Source: Eutreptiella sp. 'Long Island Sound 2002' | Taxonomy: Eukaryota > Euglenozoa > Euglenophyceae > Eutreptiales > Eutreptiaceae | Length of the DNA stretch: 64,000 nucleotides | Direction: 5' to 3' | NCBI GenBank assembly: GCA_964036045.1 | Contig: OZ038386.1 | Location: forward strand, 19,554,225-19,618,224 | Shown: positions 9,241-20,173 of the stretch, piece by piece | Layout: each line of letters opens with the position of its first letter | Numbering within the stretch: position 1 is the first letter of the stretch | Position numbers and translations under genes: made by a program | Notes under the pieces: model-generated | Told to the model about the DNA's origin: nothing | Seen by the model: only the letters and a program-made list of their open reading frames with translations | Databases searched by the model: none

Positions 9241-10400
9241 ACCAACAGTTTTCGCCGCACGCTGGCGACTTTTGAGGAATGCCCCATCGAAGGGACATCA
9301 TTCACGGTACATTACACTGTTCTTCAAGGGTACCTGCAGTGTGATAGGCTTCTATGAACTATGAGAGTGTTTTTAGCTGGTTTAATGCATTTTCTGAGGT
9401 AATTTTGGGGAAATTTGAGCCTTTTTCCTTTGTCCTACTAGCTTAATTAACTAGTACTCCAGGGGGGGGTAAGACAAAGTCACTGCCATGTCTTACTTAG
9501 GGGACTTGATCCAGGCTGAGCCCCCCCTTAAAAACATTTTTTTGATGTTGAGACGCACTTAATCATTTTGGTCTTTCTTTTGAAGTTTGAAGTACACTTT
9601 CTCAAAGTAACTAGGGTTATAATCCTAGCCCCCCATGAAGTTCACCCCTACCACTCAACTGAGCGGAGGTATCTTCCTTCATGGAGGTTATACCGAAAGA
9701 AATTAGGCACTTCATACCTAAGGCCTTGTAGGTTAAGCCTAGTGGTCCCCCACCTCAAGACCCCTATACTCAATTGATTCTACCACTTATTGTGGTTCTA
9801 CTTTGTAACTGTTTCTGAATTCAGTTACTTGGCCAAGCCATATCCTGTGTCTGGCCTAGCTCCTATGCCCCAGATTCCTAACCAACTCCATCTCATCCAA
9901 AAGAGTGCACATGAAGTGCTTGGTGTTATCTTGGTGGCCTGAGTCATGCCAGCTTTCTCATAAAATCATCTATTTTGTTTATAAACCATTGGAGCTTTGT
10001 ATTTAGATGTACATTTGTCTATCTGCAGCCCCTATTTGTCACACATGTTGTGATTGTGGAAGGACTTATCCTGATTTGATTGATCCGGTGCCTGGACTTG
10101 CTCTACATTACCTCTGTGTGGACTTCATTTTGAGTTGTGGAAAATCAGCAAGGTTTTCAAAAGCATGTACAAGGAACAAACACAAGTGAGAGCAAACCAG
10201 AAACCTTTTCTCTAGGATAAAGCCTTTTTAGATTGATTGGCACCTTCTCTAAACATCTTATGCCCAAATTATGTTTGATTTTAATCTTTGAGTACATTAT
10301 TTCTCAAACTTTACAGTTGTCGTAAATTGAGCCCCAACTTCATGCGGCTATATTGGTGCAAGGACCTAAACAACCTATATCGGTACTGCTACAAACAGAT
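9241..10400. other. intergenic DNA with a partial SINE-like copy
   Basis: The string GTCACTGCCATGTC at 9479-9492, followed by TTACTTAG, repeats the sequence next to the 8.3-kb SINE-like unit. A near-palindrome ACTAGCTTAATTAACTAGT lies at about 9437-9455. Short open frames (for example 10007-10189, Cys-rich) have no supporting pattern. No gene is called. Confidence 0.4.
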
Positions 10401-10416
10401 TAGGTTGACCTGCACG

Positions 10417-11041
10417 AACCCTCTTTTCTTGGAGCTTGCGAAGGTTTTGACCAATATCGCCTTTGAGGGACTTCGGGTGATTTTTTCTAGACCTAGTTCG
10501 TGCATGTGAGGTGGGCATGCCTATTGGCGTCACACCTTTAACGGGATGGCGGTGGGTCAAGTACAACTTCCCAACGGTCCCATCTATGTGCATCAAGATT
10601 CAGATGAGACCATGCAAGCTCGGGAGTAGGCTATCAGTATGTCCATCTTTGATGGGGCTCTCAACTCTGAACTATGCCCAAAAAGATCATGGCCAAAAAT
10701 TGTTGCACGACCCTTTCTTGGACCAAAGAATACACAAAAGTGGGCCCCGTGTGGGGGAATGCCGCAGAGCTACCATCTTCTATGCAATTTGTAAGTTCCG
10801 GGTAATGACAAAGAACGTTGCCAAGCTTCTGCCCATACACCTTACAGCCTATATTAATTCTTGCTGCGTACCTTTGCCCCTCAAAATAGAGGTCCACCGC
10901 AGAAATCTACCACATTGACAAGTGATGAACCTCACGATGACCATGAGCTGCATGTGATTTTTCAATCTCTTCTTGCGAATGATGGTGATGAACTGAGTGA
11001 GATCGCTAGCACCATTCCCTCCGTTGACTCCAGTGTATGGT
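10417..11041 (+). pseudogene. decayed plus-strand copy of the post-protease retroelement region
   Basis: Three fragments in order match the intact-looking block at 3770-4714. NPLFLELAKVLTNIAFEG (10417 onward) matches GNPRLSELGKVLTKVALER. LPNGPIYV (about 10567) followed by a TAG and SIFDGALNS matches LPDEAIYV and SVVDGSLTS. LSEIASTIPSVD (about 10996) matches LSELPSSIHSDD. The fragments lie in different frames and are interrupted by stops, so the copy is dead. Its orientation is opposite to the 3.5-7.8 kb element, so this is a separate insertion. Confidence 0.6.
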
Positions 11042-12699
11042 CGTAAGGTACAACGCTTGGTTTGCCCAACTATCACTGGAAAAGTTGGAACTCTATGGGT
11101 CAACTTTTTTTCAATATACACCGTCATGCATGTTCTCAACGTGATGTTCGGCATAGGGGATGCCGGATGTTAAACACCTACCCGACAACATGCTTCTTTC
11201 TAAGCATGATGTTCAGGCATTGAGACAGCCATTGCACAGTAGAGCCGGTGTATTTAGGTCGCAGTACAAGTTTATACAAAGCAAAGAAACCATGTTCATT
11301 TGGGTGCCACTGGCACGAAACGCCCAAGACTCATTTTTGACGTAGTGCTTCACTAAATTAGAGATCAACGCCGTCTCCTCTTTAGCTTCTTCTTCGTCCT
11401 ATTCATCGTAGTTGTCAAACAAACCACATAGCCGGCATCCCCTTCACCTTGCTTTTGGTGCAAATTCATAAATTTTTGTGCCGGTTTTTGCTTCTTGTAT
11501 TCTAGTGCCAAATCTCAGTATGCCCATTTCCTCTCACTATCGCTAGAAAAATCAAAGGTCTTGAAACTACAAACAAGGAGCCAAGAAAATTTGTACAAGT
11601 GGCGTGATACATAGATGGAAAAACGTCTACACGGCGCGCCACTGCGCAACATATGCCACTGGTCACATAGTTGTACACCAAGAGTAGGTCAACTCTCCAG
11701 CGCTTGAGAGCATCTTACAACATCTTGCGTCTTGCAGTGTGGATGGCTCGCAACAATTCAGGTGGTGTGAACTTCATACCCTCAAATAGAGCTATGATGG
11801 CATGCACAATAGGATAGTTTTATCCCTTTAAAAAGTGGGCATCAAACCACCCTGGGTGGTTTTAAGGGTGGTTTTATCCCCTATTTGGGGGTGGTCTTAT
11901 GCCCGGGACCACACAGACCAAGCTCTAGGGTCCCATGTTGCTGTCCACTCTCGGTGGCTTAGCAACCTCACCCATTGGTGGGAGGCATGAGTCTTGTGTC
12001 TCATCATCTACAACTATGATTGTGCATCTTTTCGCGGCTACTCTTCATTCATTCATTCATTCATTCATTCATTCTGTGGCGGCTTATACCCCTACTGGGG
12101 GAAGTCCGTATGTGTTCAAAAAGTTGAGATATGGACGAAGGTTGCTATGTACAGAGAAAAGCATCATAGCCCGGTGCATGTGAGACATAGCATGTTAGTA
12201 TTGAAACCAAAAAGGGGGAGAGGCATAAAGAAAAACTGAGCTTATGAGTTGAGAGTCCCAAGGTAGGTTCGACGGTTTGTGTGTTCAATAGAAGATTTGG
12301 GTGTCTTAACCATCACCGTGAATTAAGCTGCAATTTGTTTTTGGGGCATAATGGCGTGCCATAGATTGTGGAGAAGGCCAACGGCGTCTCATCCCATTTC
12401 CATCAACCCCAAGCTGCAACCACCATCCTACACGCCACCTTTGTCGCCATTCACTCTCTATGAAACCAAGCAGCAACAGACCAAAAACGCTTGTAGGTGG
12501 CACTTTCCAAGATTCTTAGCATTGGTTTCCGTGAACCAACACACATGTCAATGCTGTGACATATGGCACTATGCAGAAGCAAGGAACACATATCAGGACA
12601 GCCACATGACCATGTAGATTACAACATGAACGAGCAGTCCATTACTATACTCAAAGCAAACCAAACAAAGTACATCACTGTGTTATTTTCACTGCTTTG
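11042..12699. other. intergenic DNA with dispersed minisatellite units
   Basis: No coding region is supported. Units of the 12.7-13.4 kb minisatellite occur in inverted orientation at about 11817-11885 (GGTGGTTTTATCCC). An ATTC tetranucleotide array lies at 12044-12074. Confidence 0.45.
12044..12074. repeat. (ATTC)n microsatellite
   Basis: About seven uninterrupted TTCA/ATTC units. Confidence 0.9.
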
Positions 12700-13384
12700 G
12701 GGGAATAAAACCAGCCTCCTTGTTAAAACTATCCCCTTCGGGCGCAGCCTCCTTGTTAAAACCACCCCCTTCGGGGTGATAAAACCACCCCAGGGCGATT
12801 TTATGCCACCAAAGCGAGAAATGACACGACACAGCAAACAAAAGCAATCCGAGCAATGCTGCCACAAAAGCAATGCATGTCGAACTGGATGAGTAGCAAA
12901 CCCAAACCATGTCTGAATTCCGATCTCGGACCCCATTTGTAAAATTGTCCCCAGCCATGTCAGACATCCTATAACACATATACAAAGAGCAATGTAAAAT
13001 AAAAAACCGAGTGTAAACCATATGTCGTTCCCTCACCCTCCATCACCTCTCCCACCTCCATACCCGAACTTGTCTTACGGTACTGTGGTTCTAGGTTAAT
13101 ATAGAAATGGGCCATACCCCTCCACCCCTAAAAAGGTGACAACCTCCCCCCGCCTCCCACTTGGGGGATAAAATCACCGAAAAGGGGAACAAAGCCACCC
13201 CAAAGGGGCGATACCCCCCCCCAAACGACCTAATGGGGGATAAAACCACCCCTTTGCAGGGATAAAAACCGATAAAAACCAGCCCGTTGCGGGGATAACC
13301 CACCCCCCAAAAAAAAGCGGGGGATAAAACCACCCCCAGGGGTCAAAAATGGCTAAATCGGGGTTGGGGGTGGTTTTATCCCCC
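12700..13384. repeat. GGGGATAAAACCACCCC minisatellite with terminal inverted copy
   Basis: Degenerate units of GGGGATAAAACCACCCC recur about ten times, densest at 12705-12800 and 13130-13337, with spacers of variable length. The unit is nearly symmetric (GGGG...CCCC). The last complete unit, 13319-13337, is a perfect 19-bp inverted repeat of 13366-13384, across a 28-base loop. The same unit appears in flipped orientation at 11.8 kb. Confidence 0.7.
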
Positions 13385-13570
13385 ATTTCGAAGTGCTTTT
13401 ATACCCACGACCATCGGTCTGTGGAGGTGATGTATACTCTTTGACATGAACTATTTGTTTTTGTGGCATAGGGACACATCACTCATAACATTGTTGATGA
13501 TATCATGGGTTATGACTTCATGTGTCATGATGAGTCACCATCAGTAACTATGGAGTGGAAAACATCATTA

Positions 13571-14019
13571 GGGGGCGTTTTCGCACAGCGCGTGCACAGT
13601 GCGCGCACAGCGCCAGTTATTACGGTGTCCCATATCTTAACATCGGCACTAGTGCCGGGTAGGACAGGGCATATCCACACAATGTTACCCAAGTGGTCCA
13701 CGGCCACGGTAATCTTCCACACAAAACCCACATACTTGGGGTTAAATAGTATATTGGAAAGAGCACCACCAATAGAACTGATTGGCATGGCATCAGTGAA
13801 ATGGGTCACAAGATACGGGAAATGAGGGGCCGGTGAGTCGGCACTCGGGATGGCAAAGGAGATGGACTCAACTTTGCACTGCCGATTCACCACCTTCACC
13901 GCGTCTCGGAAATACTCCAAGTGGACTAATCCGTCGGGCGCAAACCCCACCACTGTGGCAAGAACTCACACCCCATTGGAGCGAGTGTAGAACACCCTAT
14001 CTCCAACATTAAAGTCCAT
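13571..14019 (-). pseudogene. N-terminal domain plus PIF/Harbinger transposase fragment
   Basis: The frame begins with an ATG at 14019 (MDFNVGDRVFYTRSNGV). A TGA at 13968-13966 breaks it after 17 codons, and it then continues in frame as VLATVVGFAPDGLVHLEY. That first part looks like a small Tudor/SH3-like barrel (VGDRV...ATVVG...V.LEY). From about 13840 it turns into transposase: TDAMPISSI carries the likely first catalytic Asp, and AVDHLGNIVW followed by SADVKIWD carries the second conserved block of DDE_Tnp_4 proteins. The rest of the transposase, including the third acidic residue, is missing where the element ends. The frame stays open into flanking DNA to 13525. Confidence 0.6.
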
Positions 14020-14281
14020 GGTGAATGCAATAGAGGGTCTGAGAAATGAGAGCAAAAGATGATGCCCCGCGGCAGACACCCTGAGAATGTATCACCATAT
14101 ACCGGCCTCAGGGTGCCCGTTTGCAAGGGTACGTACACGCAAGAAGGGGGAGCGTTGATGCTACAAGGATACACAATGGCAATAGTACCCTGCGGCAATC
14201 CTACACCCAAAAAACTGCCTACCGGTGGTGGAGAATGGCCTACTTTTCGCACAGCGCGCGCACAGGGCACGGTACGCCCCC
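13571..14281 (-). mobile_element. PIF/Harbinger-type DNA transposon, internally deleted
   Basis: The element is bounded by TTA target-site duplications (13568-13570 and 14282-14284). Its ends are GGGGGCGT at 13571 and the complementary ACGCCCCC ending at 14281. Subterminal TTTTCGCACAGCGCG strings occur at both ends. TTA/TWA duplication and G-rich short terminal inverted repeats are typical of the PIF/Harbinger superfamily. The enclosed minus-strand frame has a DDE-type transposase signature of that superfamily, so boundary and content agree. At 711 bp it is too short for an autonomous element. Confidence 0.7.
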
Positions 14282-14284
14282 TTA

Positions 14285-15368
14285 GTCAGCATCTGTTTGA
14301 TGTTGCTTCAAAGCATGGCTCCTGCATCTAGCTGGTAAACTAGACAACAAACAAAACCCAAAATCTTCATTAAAAAAAGCAGGCAAACTTTGCAACGTGG
14401 CCATTGCGGCCTGTGGTTCCGCGCACCACAACCGTGAAACAGCTTGAACTGCATCGATAAATGTTGTACGCATGGATCCCAGCCCAAATCAAAGAGCAGA
14501 AATGCATTGCTGTTTTCCAGGGGTTCTGGCTACCAACGAAAAACGACTTTCTGTTTCTCGTCCACCATCGTTATGATTATGAACCACCCCACCCAGTAGC
14601 TGCGTCTACAACCCTAAAGCAAATCAAAGGCAAAAGATGAACTCCCACATCTGCTGAATAGCTTGGTCAGACTTGTTCAACCCAGACACAGAGCGTTCAA
14701 CTGCTGCATGAACTACAAAACTCAGATCTTACTTTCGCAACAAACTGCGTCGAAAGCGGGACTCAGATGCAAAGACAAAAGGGTGTAGGTCTGGCCGCTG
14801 GCCGCTGACCGCTGGCAGAGCAGAACAATTGTGCAGAAACACAATTGGGATGGAAGAACAGGTTCGAAGAAAAGGCGTATCGACGGACAAAAACAATGCA
14901 GGGGTCATCACCGGGGGGTGAAATGGAGAACGGAGAGAATCACTGGGCTGGAGGTAGATGCCAAAGTCAACACCAAAACCAATGTATTTGCAGTGGGGTG
15001 GGGCAGCAGAGCAAGGGGCTTGCCATGGAAAACCACAAGGACCTGGAAACTATCTGGTGAAAAGAAATTTAACACTCATTTAACAATACACCACAAATAA
15101 TACTGCCAATTCTACAACAGCTGCCACATGTGCATATTAGCAAGCAATCGCTGTGCAACGAAAACTGTGGCTGCAGCAATGTACATTTTGGACCTTATTA
15201 ATTGAGGACGGACCTCACGATGTATCGGTAGTGCAAATTGACAAAACCGCCCTGAAACTGGGTCAGAGAGGCTTTGATGGACTCAACAGACTTAAATCAT
15301 CTGAAAATTATCAACTTGAATGAAACTGAAATTGAATGATACAATATGAAAGCATCGTACAGGAGGTT
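14285..15368. other. intergenic DNA, nothing recognised
   Basis: No coding pattern, RNA gene or repeat was found on either strand. Confidence 0.5.
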
Positions 15369-15373
15369 ACACA

Positions 15374-15414
<41 letters not shown>
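15369..15414. repeat. (CA)n microsatellite
   Basis: This is a 46-base AC array with one AT interruption. Confidence 0.95.
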
Positions 15415-15417
<3 letters not shown>

Positions 15418-15954
15418 GCGTAAGAGAGCTCAACAACCAGAAACCTAAGCAGCAGGCTTCTCCCTAAATCAGGAAAATGTCACAACAGGAATGCAGGGGC
15501 AGATCTGGAAACAGTCACGTGAACGGCTTCTGCAGGGGACCAGAATTACAACTGATGGGGCTGGCAACTTCTCATGTTCCAGCAGCCACCAATACTCAAA
15601 CTGTTCGGGGGAGTTCGAGACCAGCATACAGGCCTGTTCAAGCAAAGCGGAACAAGGGCATCTCAACAAGTGGCTGACAGTACCACCACTGAAGCCCTGG
15701 TGGGGTGTGACAAACGGCCAGCAGTGACGTCTGCACTATGCCTGAGGCCGCCAGACTGGGTGGCTTCTTTGGTATCGCCCTGCGAAAACAGCATTCCCAT
15801 TCCCCTTGCCCTACGTCGGACACACAAGTGAAAGGAGGAGAGGCGGTGTGGGGCAGAACCGGAGCCCAGGGGCAAAACTGGGGCCCAGGGGCAACTGCAC
15901 TGCAAAGCATCTCAGAGCCGAGCAGTGCGAGAGGCCAAGGTGGAGCCAAGGAAC

Positions 15955-16425
15955 CCACGAGCTGAGGCGGAACTGGGGGCTGAGGATCTGAGGAGCTGAA
16001 ATGGAGCTGAGGAGTCGAGGGGCCACTGCACTGCTAAAGAGTTCAGAGCTGAGGAGTCCGAGGAGCTGGGGCCGGAGAGCTCAGGTGCTGAGGTGAGCAG
16101 CCGAGGTGATGAGCAGCTGAGGTGAGACTGCAGTGCTCAGGAGCTCAGAGCTAAGGAGCCCAAGAGCCCACGAGCTGAGGAGTTGAGGAGCTGAAGTGGA
16201 GCTGAGGAGCCAAGGAGCTGAGGAGCCGAGGAGGAGCTGAGGAGCTGAGGGGCCACTGCACTGCTGAAGAGTTCAGAGCGGAGCAGTCAGAGGAGCTGAG
16301 GTAGGGCTGAAGAGCTCAGGGGCAGAGGTGATGAAGAGCTGAGGTGAGACTGCAGTGCTCAGGAGCTCAAGGCTGAGGAGCTGAGGAGTGGAGGAGCTGA
16401 AGTGGAGCTGAGGGGCTGAGGACGA
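15955..16425. repeat. GAGGAGCTGA minisatellite
   Basis: Imperfect copies of a 10-base unit GAGGAGCTGA fill most of about 470 bases. Larger near-repeats are also visible: GGGCCACTGCACTGC(T) followed by GAAGAGTTCAGAGC occurs at about 16020 and 16250, and TGAGGTGAGACTGCAGTGCTCAGGAGCTCA occurs in part at 16119 and 16342. The structure is therefore a higher-order array of about 230 bases on top of the short unit. No frame is conserved across it. Confidence 0.75.
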
Positions 16426-17155
16426 GCAACGGTGGGGGAAACCATGTGTGTCCCTGACTGAGGGGATCGGGGCAGATTTGCTGTGGCCCAGGGCCGCGGG
16501 GCGGGATACAGGGAAGCCATTGTCTTCTTGCGGCCTGATCTGGGGAGTAGCTAGTAACCGACGAAGATGAGCCACTCGGGTATGCAGGAACGCCGGCTCA
16601 AGCAGAGGATAAAGCACGGAAGGTACCCAGAGGGACAGGCCCTGCCCCCCAACGGTCCGACGGTCTAAACCCCTGGATTACCGCCTGGAATACGAATCAC
16701 TGCACTGTGGTGGTGGGGGGGGGGGGTTCCAGTAAGGTGAGGTAAGCGAAGGTGTAGGTGGAACCGGGTGGAAACTGTGGTCCGGGAGGGGGGGGGGTTA
16801 GAAAACGGATTGTTTGCAGGGAAGCAGTCGGCTGGGCGGGTAAAAAAAGTGGGAAACGTACCCTAACCTAACCTAGAGTAGATGTGCAGGGATGCACGCA
16901 GCGTGCACTTGGGTTGCACGTGCATGTGGGGTGCACGCTCCGTTTCATGGCTTGGGCTGCAGGTTATCCCCAACCCAAGGGCGTGCAGAGGACGGAAAGG
17001 CCCCTCCAAGGGCCCGCGCGTCACGCCTGCTGCGAGGCGGCGCCTGGCGTCCACGGCTGCTGGGGGCAACTGCAGTCAGCCTGCATGGGGGGGGGGGGGG
17101 CGGGGGTTGGCGATGGAAAGGACATGCACGGACAGACACATGAGGACTGGGAAAC

Positions 17156-17191
<36 letters not shown>

Positions 17192-19832
17192 CGTCTAAGC
17201 CGATGCCGGTGGTCCATGGCAAACAGGGACGCGCTACACCTCCTCGGAGTTGGGACCAGGGCAACCAGGGAGAAGAAGAAATTTTCCGTTACGCCGGAAC
17301 TGGAGAGAGGTCCCCTACCCCTGACCCTAACCCCAGCCTCGGCGACAATGGGCGGTCCTTAAGGGCGGTCCTTGAGGGAAAAAGCAACAGAGAGAGAGCC
17401 CCAAAGGACCGCCCGGGTTGGGACTGATGCTCGCCGCATCAGACAGAGGGGGGCTGGGCCTGCTGGACTCGCCCGGAATGCAGCAGGTTCCTACCGAGTG
17501 CCGGGACGGGGCGCATGGCCCAGGGCCCAGTTCCTAACGACCCCCGGGGCCCTGGACGGGTCAGGACAGGCAGGCGTGCCGGGGGTTTTGGGTCAAACGG
17601 ACGAGCTGATACGAGCCCATCGGCAGAGGGTGAGGCAGCGGTGGGCCTGCCGCAGGGAAGCGGCCGTTCTGGGCTGCGAAGGCGCTGCCGGTGACGACGG
17701 GCATCGCCGAGCGCTGTCATGGCAGCGGATCGGCGGGTCGCGCGGCCCCCGTCGCACGGGCCCCTTTGCATGAGGACAGGGGCCCGGAAGGTCGAAGGAC
17801 GCCCAAACGGAGCCCGGGCCCCACGCACAGCGAAAGCGGCGACAGTGCGATGCGAGGCAGTGCTCAGTCCGGGGGGGGGGGGGGGGGGCAACACAGGGAA
17901 TTCTGGCGGTTGCCGGTCAGAGAGGAGTTTGGGGGGGGGGGGGCTGGGGCGCACCCCTCGCACTTGCGTTGAATGGGGGGTACTAAGGCCCTGAGGCTAC
18001 TCCTCGGGACACGGGCCTCACGGGCACCCCCGGGCGGGAGCTGTGCCACGGAGGTCGAGTGACTGCCGCCGGGCGGTGCTGCCGGGGGTACGTACTTGTC
18101 CACCGTCGGAGGAGGGAATCCTCCGCGCAACCGCCGGAGGAAATCACTTGTACTCGGGGAGAGTGGGGCAGTTGTCCCTCTGTTTACAAGTGCTGCGCCT
18201 CAGCGTCCCTCCCACGCCGGCGCTGGCACGCTCCACACACAAAGTCTTTCCCAACGCCGCGGATTTTGGACTGCTGTCGCAGCTTTGGCCCGTCCCACCC
18301 ACGCGCGACCGCCACAGCCCCCACAAGCGATTGCCGAGTTGGACGTGACCGCACCCCGGGCCCCAGCGGCCGCTTGCCGGGCGCACAGCGGCTGGCGTGC
18401 CCCGGGGCCTTTGGCCCTCCCACACCCCCCGGCAGGTCGGCCTTCCCCGTCCCCACCCATTTCCCACATCGGTGGGGGTGAGCACGCCTGACATGGGACG
18501 AGCCGAAATGGGGCCATTGAAACCAGCAATGGCGTAATCCACATGGGCTGATCCCTTTGCATTGCGCTGCATCGGGGCAGGGAAGGCTGGCGCCCCCTTT
18601 GCTACGGTACCAAAAAATTACCCCCAAAAAATTAACGAAAAATTGGGGTCTGTTCGCTAATTCTGGCCTTAATTCTGGATTAAAATTTGCTTTGTTTCTC
18701 GTTTCTTTGCTTTTCTCTGCACGACATTGGTTCCCGAGCGCTGCTGTATTGGTGTACAATACGAAGGGCCCTGTCCATGTTCAACATAATGTCGTACACA
18801 GTTGCTGGTTCCGTTCACCAGGGGAATCGGATTATTGTGGTCACTGAGCTGCTGAACGCGTACGCTGCGCACAGGGTACCATCGGCCGGGCATTTGTTGT
18901 GCATCGGCCCTCATCCCCCTCTACCAATGCTCCAATGGGGGGCAGCGCAGTGCTATGGCACTCAATCATGGTGTGTGCAATTGTCTGAAAAAAAATGACG
19001 TGCGCGATCCGGAGGCACCACTTGACAGGCCACAGCAAAATACGAAACGTGTTGCGAGTTTGGATCGGCACTGCCCATCGGGCCTCATGTCGGTTGGATG
19101 CGATTGCAGACCCCCACCCCCAATGTAATGTCACACGCACTGTCTATAGCACCTGGTCGTCACCGTTGTGCACTCAGCCACAGGAAGGGGGGGGGGATGA
19201 CAAAATCGATGCGGTACGCAGGACTTCGGGCAGATGAGATCGCCTGTGGCTTCATGAACACAAATTCAGTGCTGTCCCCTGTGGCCCAGGCCACACTTGT
19301 GAACAGGGACAGCGATGCGAAGGTCAGTCAGCGAGATGGGGATACTGAACATCGTTGAAGCACGGACCTCCGTCTCGGCATTCAAAGGGCATTGGTGTTG
19401 ACTTTGGACATCGTTGTGCAGGGGAGCCAAGGCTCGTGGTACCGGCATTTGAGCAGCCCGCAGAGGAGCTTCTTGCGATGCAACCACTAGATCTGGTACA
19501 ACCCCATGCCACCTTTGGATATGAGTCGGATGCACGCGGGACGTTGTGTTTCTTTTTTGACACTGGCCAGAGGCCACGCTGTGGCGTTGCTGTTCAGAGT
19601 GGCTGGTTCGGTCCCCGAATCGCGCTCCGCCCCCGTCCGGAGACCACGGGCTGCGGTGGGCGATCAACCGACGGAGGTTGGCGGTTAACCGATCCCGATC
19701 AGTCAGCCCGACGCATGCGCCCAGGGCGAGGGGGGGGGGGGGCATGGGCCGTAAAAGACAAAGAAAAAAGGAAAGGGCTCCTGATGGCCCCCCTTTGGGT
19801 CATGTGTCGCGATCTGAGGGCCCCTCGGGGCC
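16426..19832. other. 3' flank of the giant gene; poly-G tracts, no supported gene
   Basis: GC-rich sequence with G runs of 10 or more at 16715, 16788, 17087, 17871, 17931, 19187 and 19730. A (GA)n array lies at 17164-17191, and GGGCGGTCCTTAA motifs occur at about 17350 and 17363, with an inverted copy near 17403. Overlapping open frames of 100-190 codons exist on both strands (for example 18184-18759 minus and 18059-18481 plus). Neither strand shows a convincing domain, so none is called. Confidence 0.4.
17164..17191. repeat. (GA)n microsatellite
   Basis: An uninterrupted AG array of about 14 units. Confidence 0.95.
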
Positions 19833-20173
19833 TCACTGCAGGCCGTCCAGGGGGTTGGTCGGGGGCTGCCGGGCCAAGGGGTTTGCGGCCTCGCCTGACG
19901 AGCGGGCGCCGGAGACGTGGGGGTCCGGCGATGCCCCCGGCCGGGGCGAGAGGCTGGAGCTCGACGAGAGGTCCTCGGGGTGGGCGCTCTGGGCGCTGGG
20001 GGGGCGCCCGGGCTCAGCCGGGGGGGGCGGCGGGCTCAGGAGGTTTGTGTGTCGGGGCGCGGTGGCGGCGCCCGGTGGTGTGGAGGGCGCCGGGGGCGGC
20101 GGCGGCGGGACGGTGGCCAGGTCGACGGCGAGCACTGAGGCCGGGGACAGGGCGGCGGCCGTTCGGGGGGAGC
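19833..20173 (-). CDS. terminal exon (D) of the giant surface-protein gene
   Basis: The minus-strand sequence GTCTGCTGCAG|GCTCCC at 20174/20173 is a good acceptor that completes a phase-1 codon. A second phase-compatible acceptor is GGGAG|ACAC at 20201/20200. The exon encodes about 113 residues of Pro/Ser/Ala-rich tail and ends ANPLARQPPTNPLDGLQ at a TGA (19835-19833). The two NPL motifs match those in the tail of the giant exon (NPLESLNK, NPLEIKL) and in exon B (NPLDIVV), which is the main reason to place it in this gene. With this acceptor the in-window coding length from the first complete codon (63998) to the stop is 39,201 bases, an exact multiple of three. Transcript evidence is absent. 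Confidence 0.55.

Noticed and set aside
10007-10189. Cys-rich 60-codon plus frame (ICHTCCDCGRTYPDLIDP)
   Set aside because: Short, with no splice context, repeat partner or recognised domain.
3770-14019. Alternative genetic code in which TAG/TGA are sense codons
   Set aside because: Affected frames are transposon remains that also carry frameshifts and truncations. The giant gene uses no in-frame TAA, TAG or TGA over 39 kb. Checking stop usage in conserved host genes would settle it.
17305-17336. CCCTACCCCTGACCCTAACCCC as telomeric repeat
   Set aside because: Only irregular units in one short stretch; no array.
18184-18759. 191-codon minus frame (NPELRPELANRPQFF and onward) as a gene
   Set aside because: Plus-strand frames overlap it with similar length and no domain separates them. 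It may be repeat-derived, but there is no support for calling a gene.
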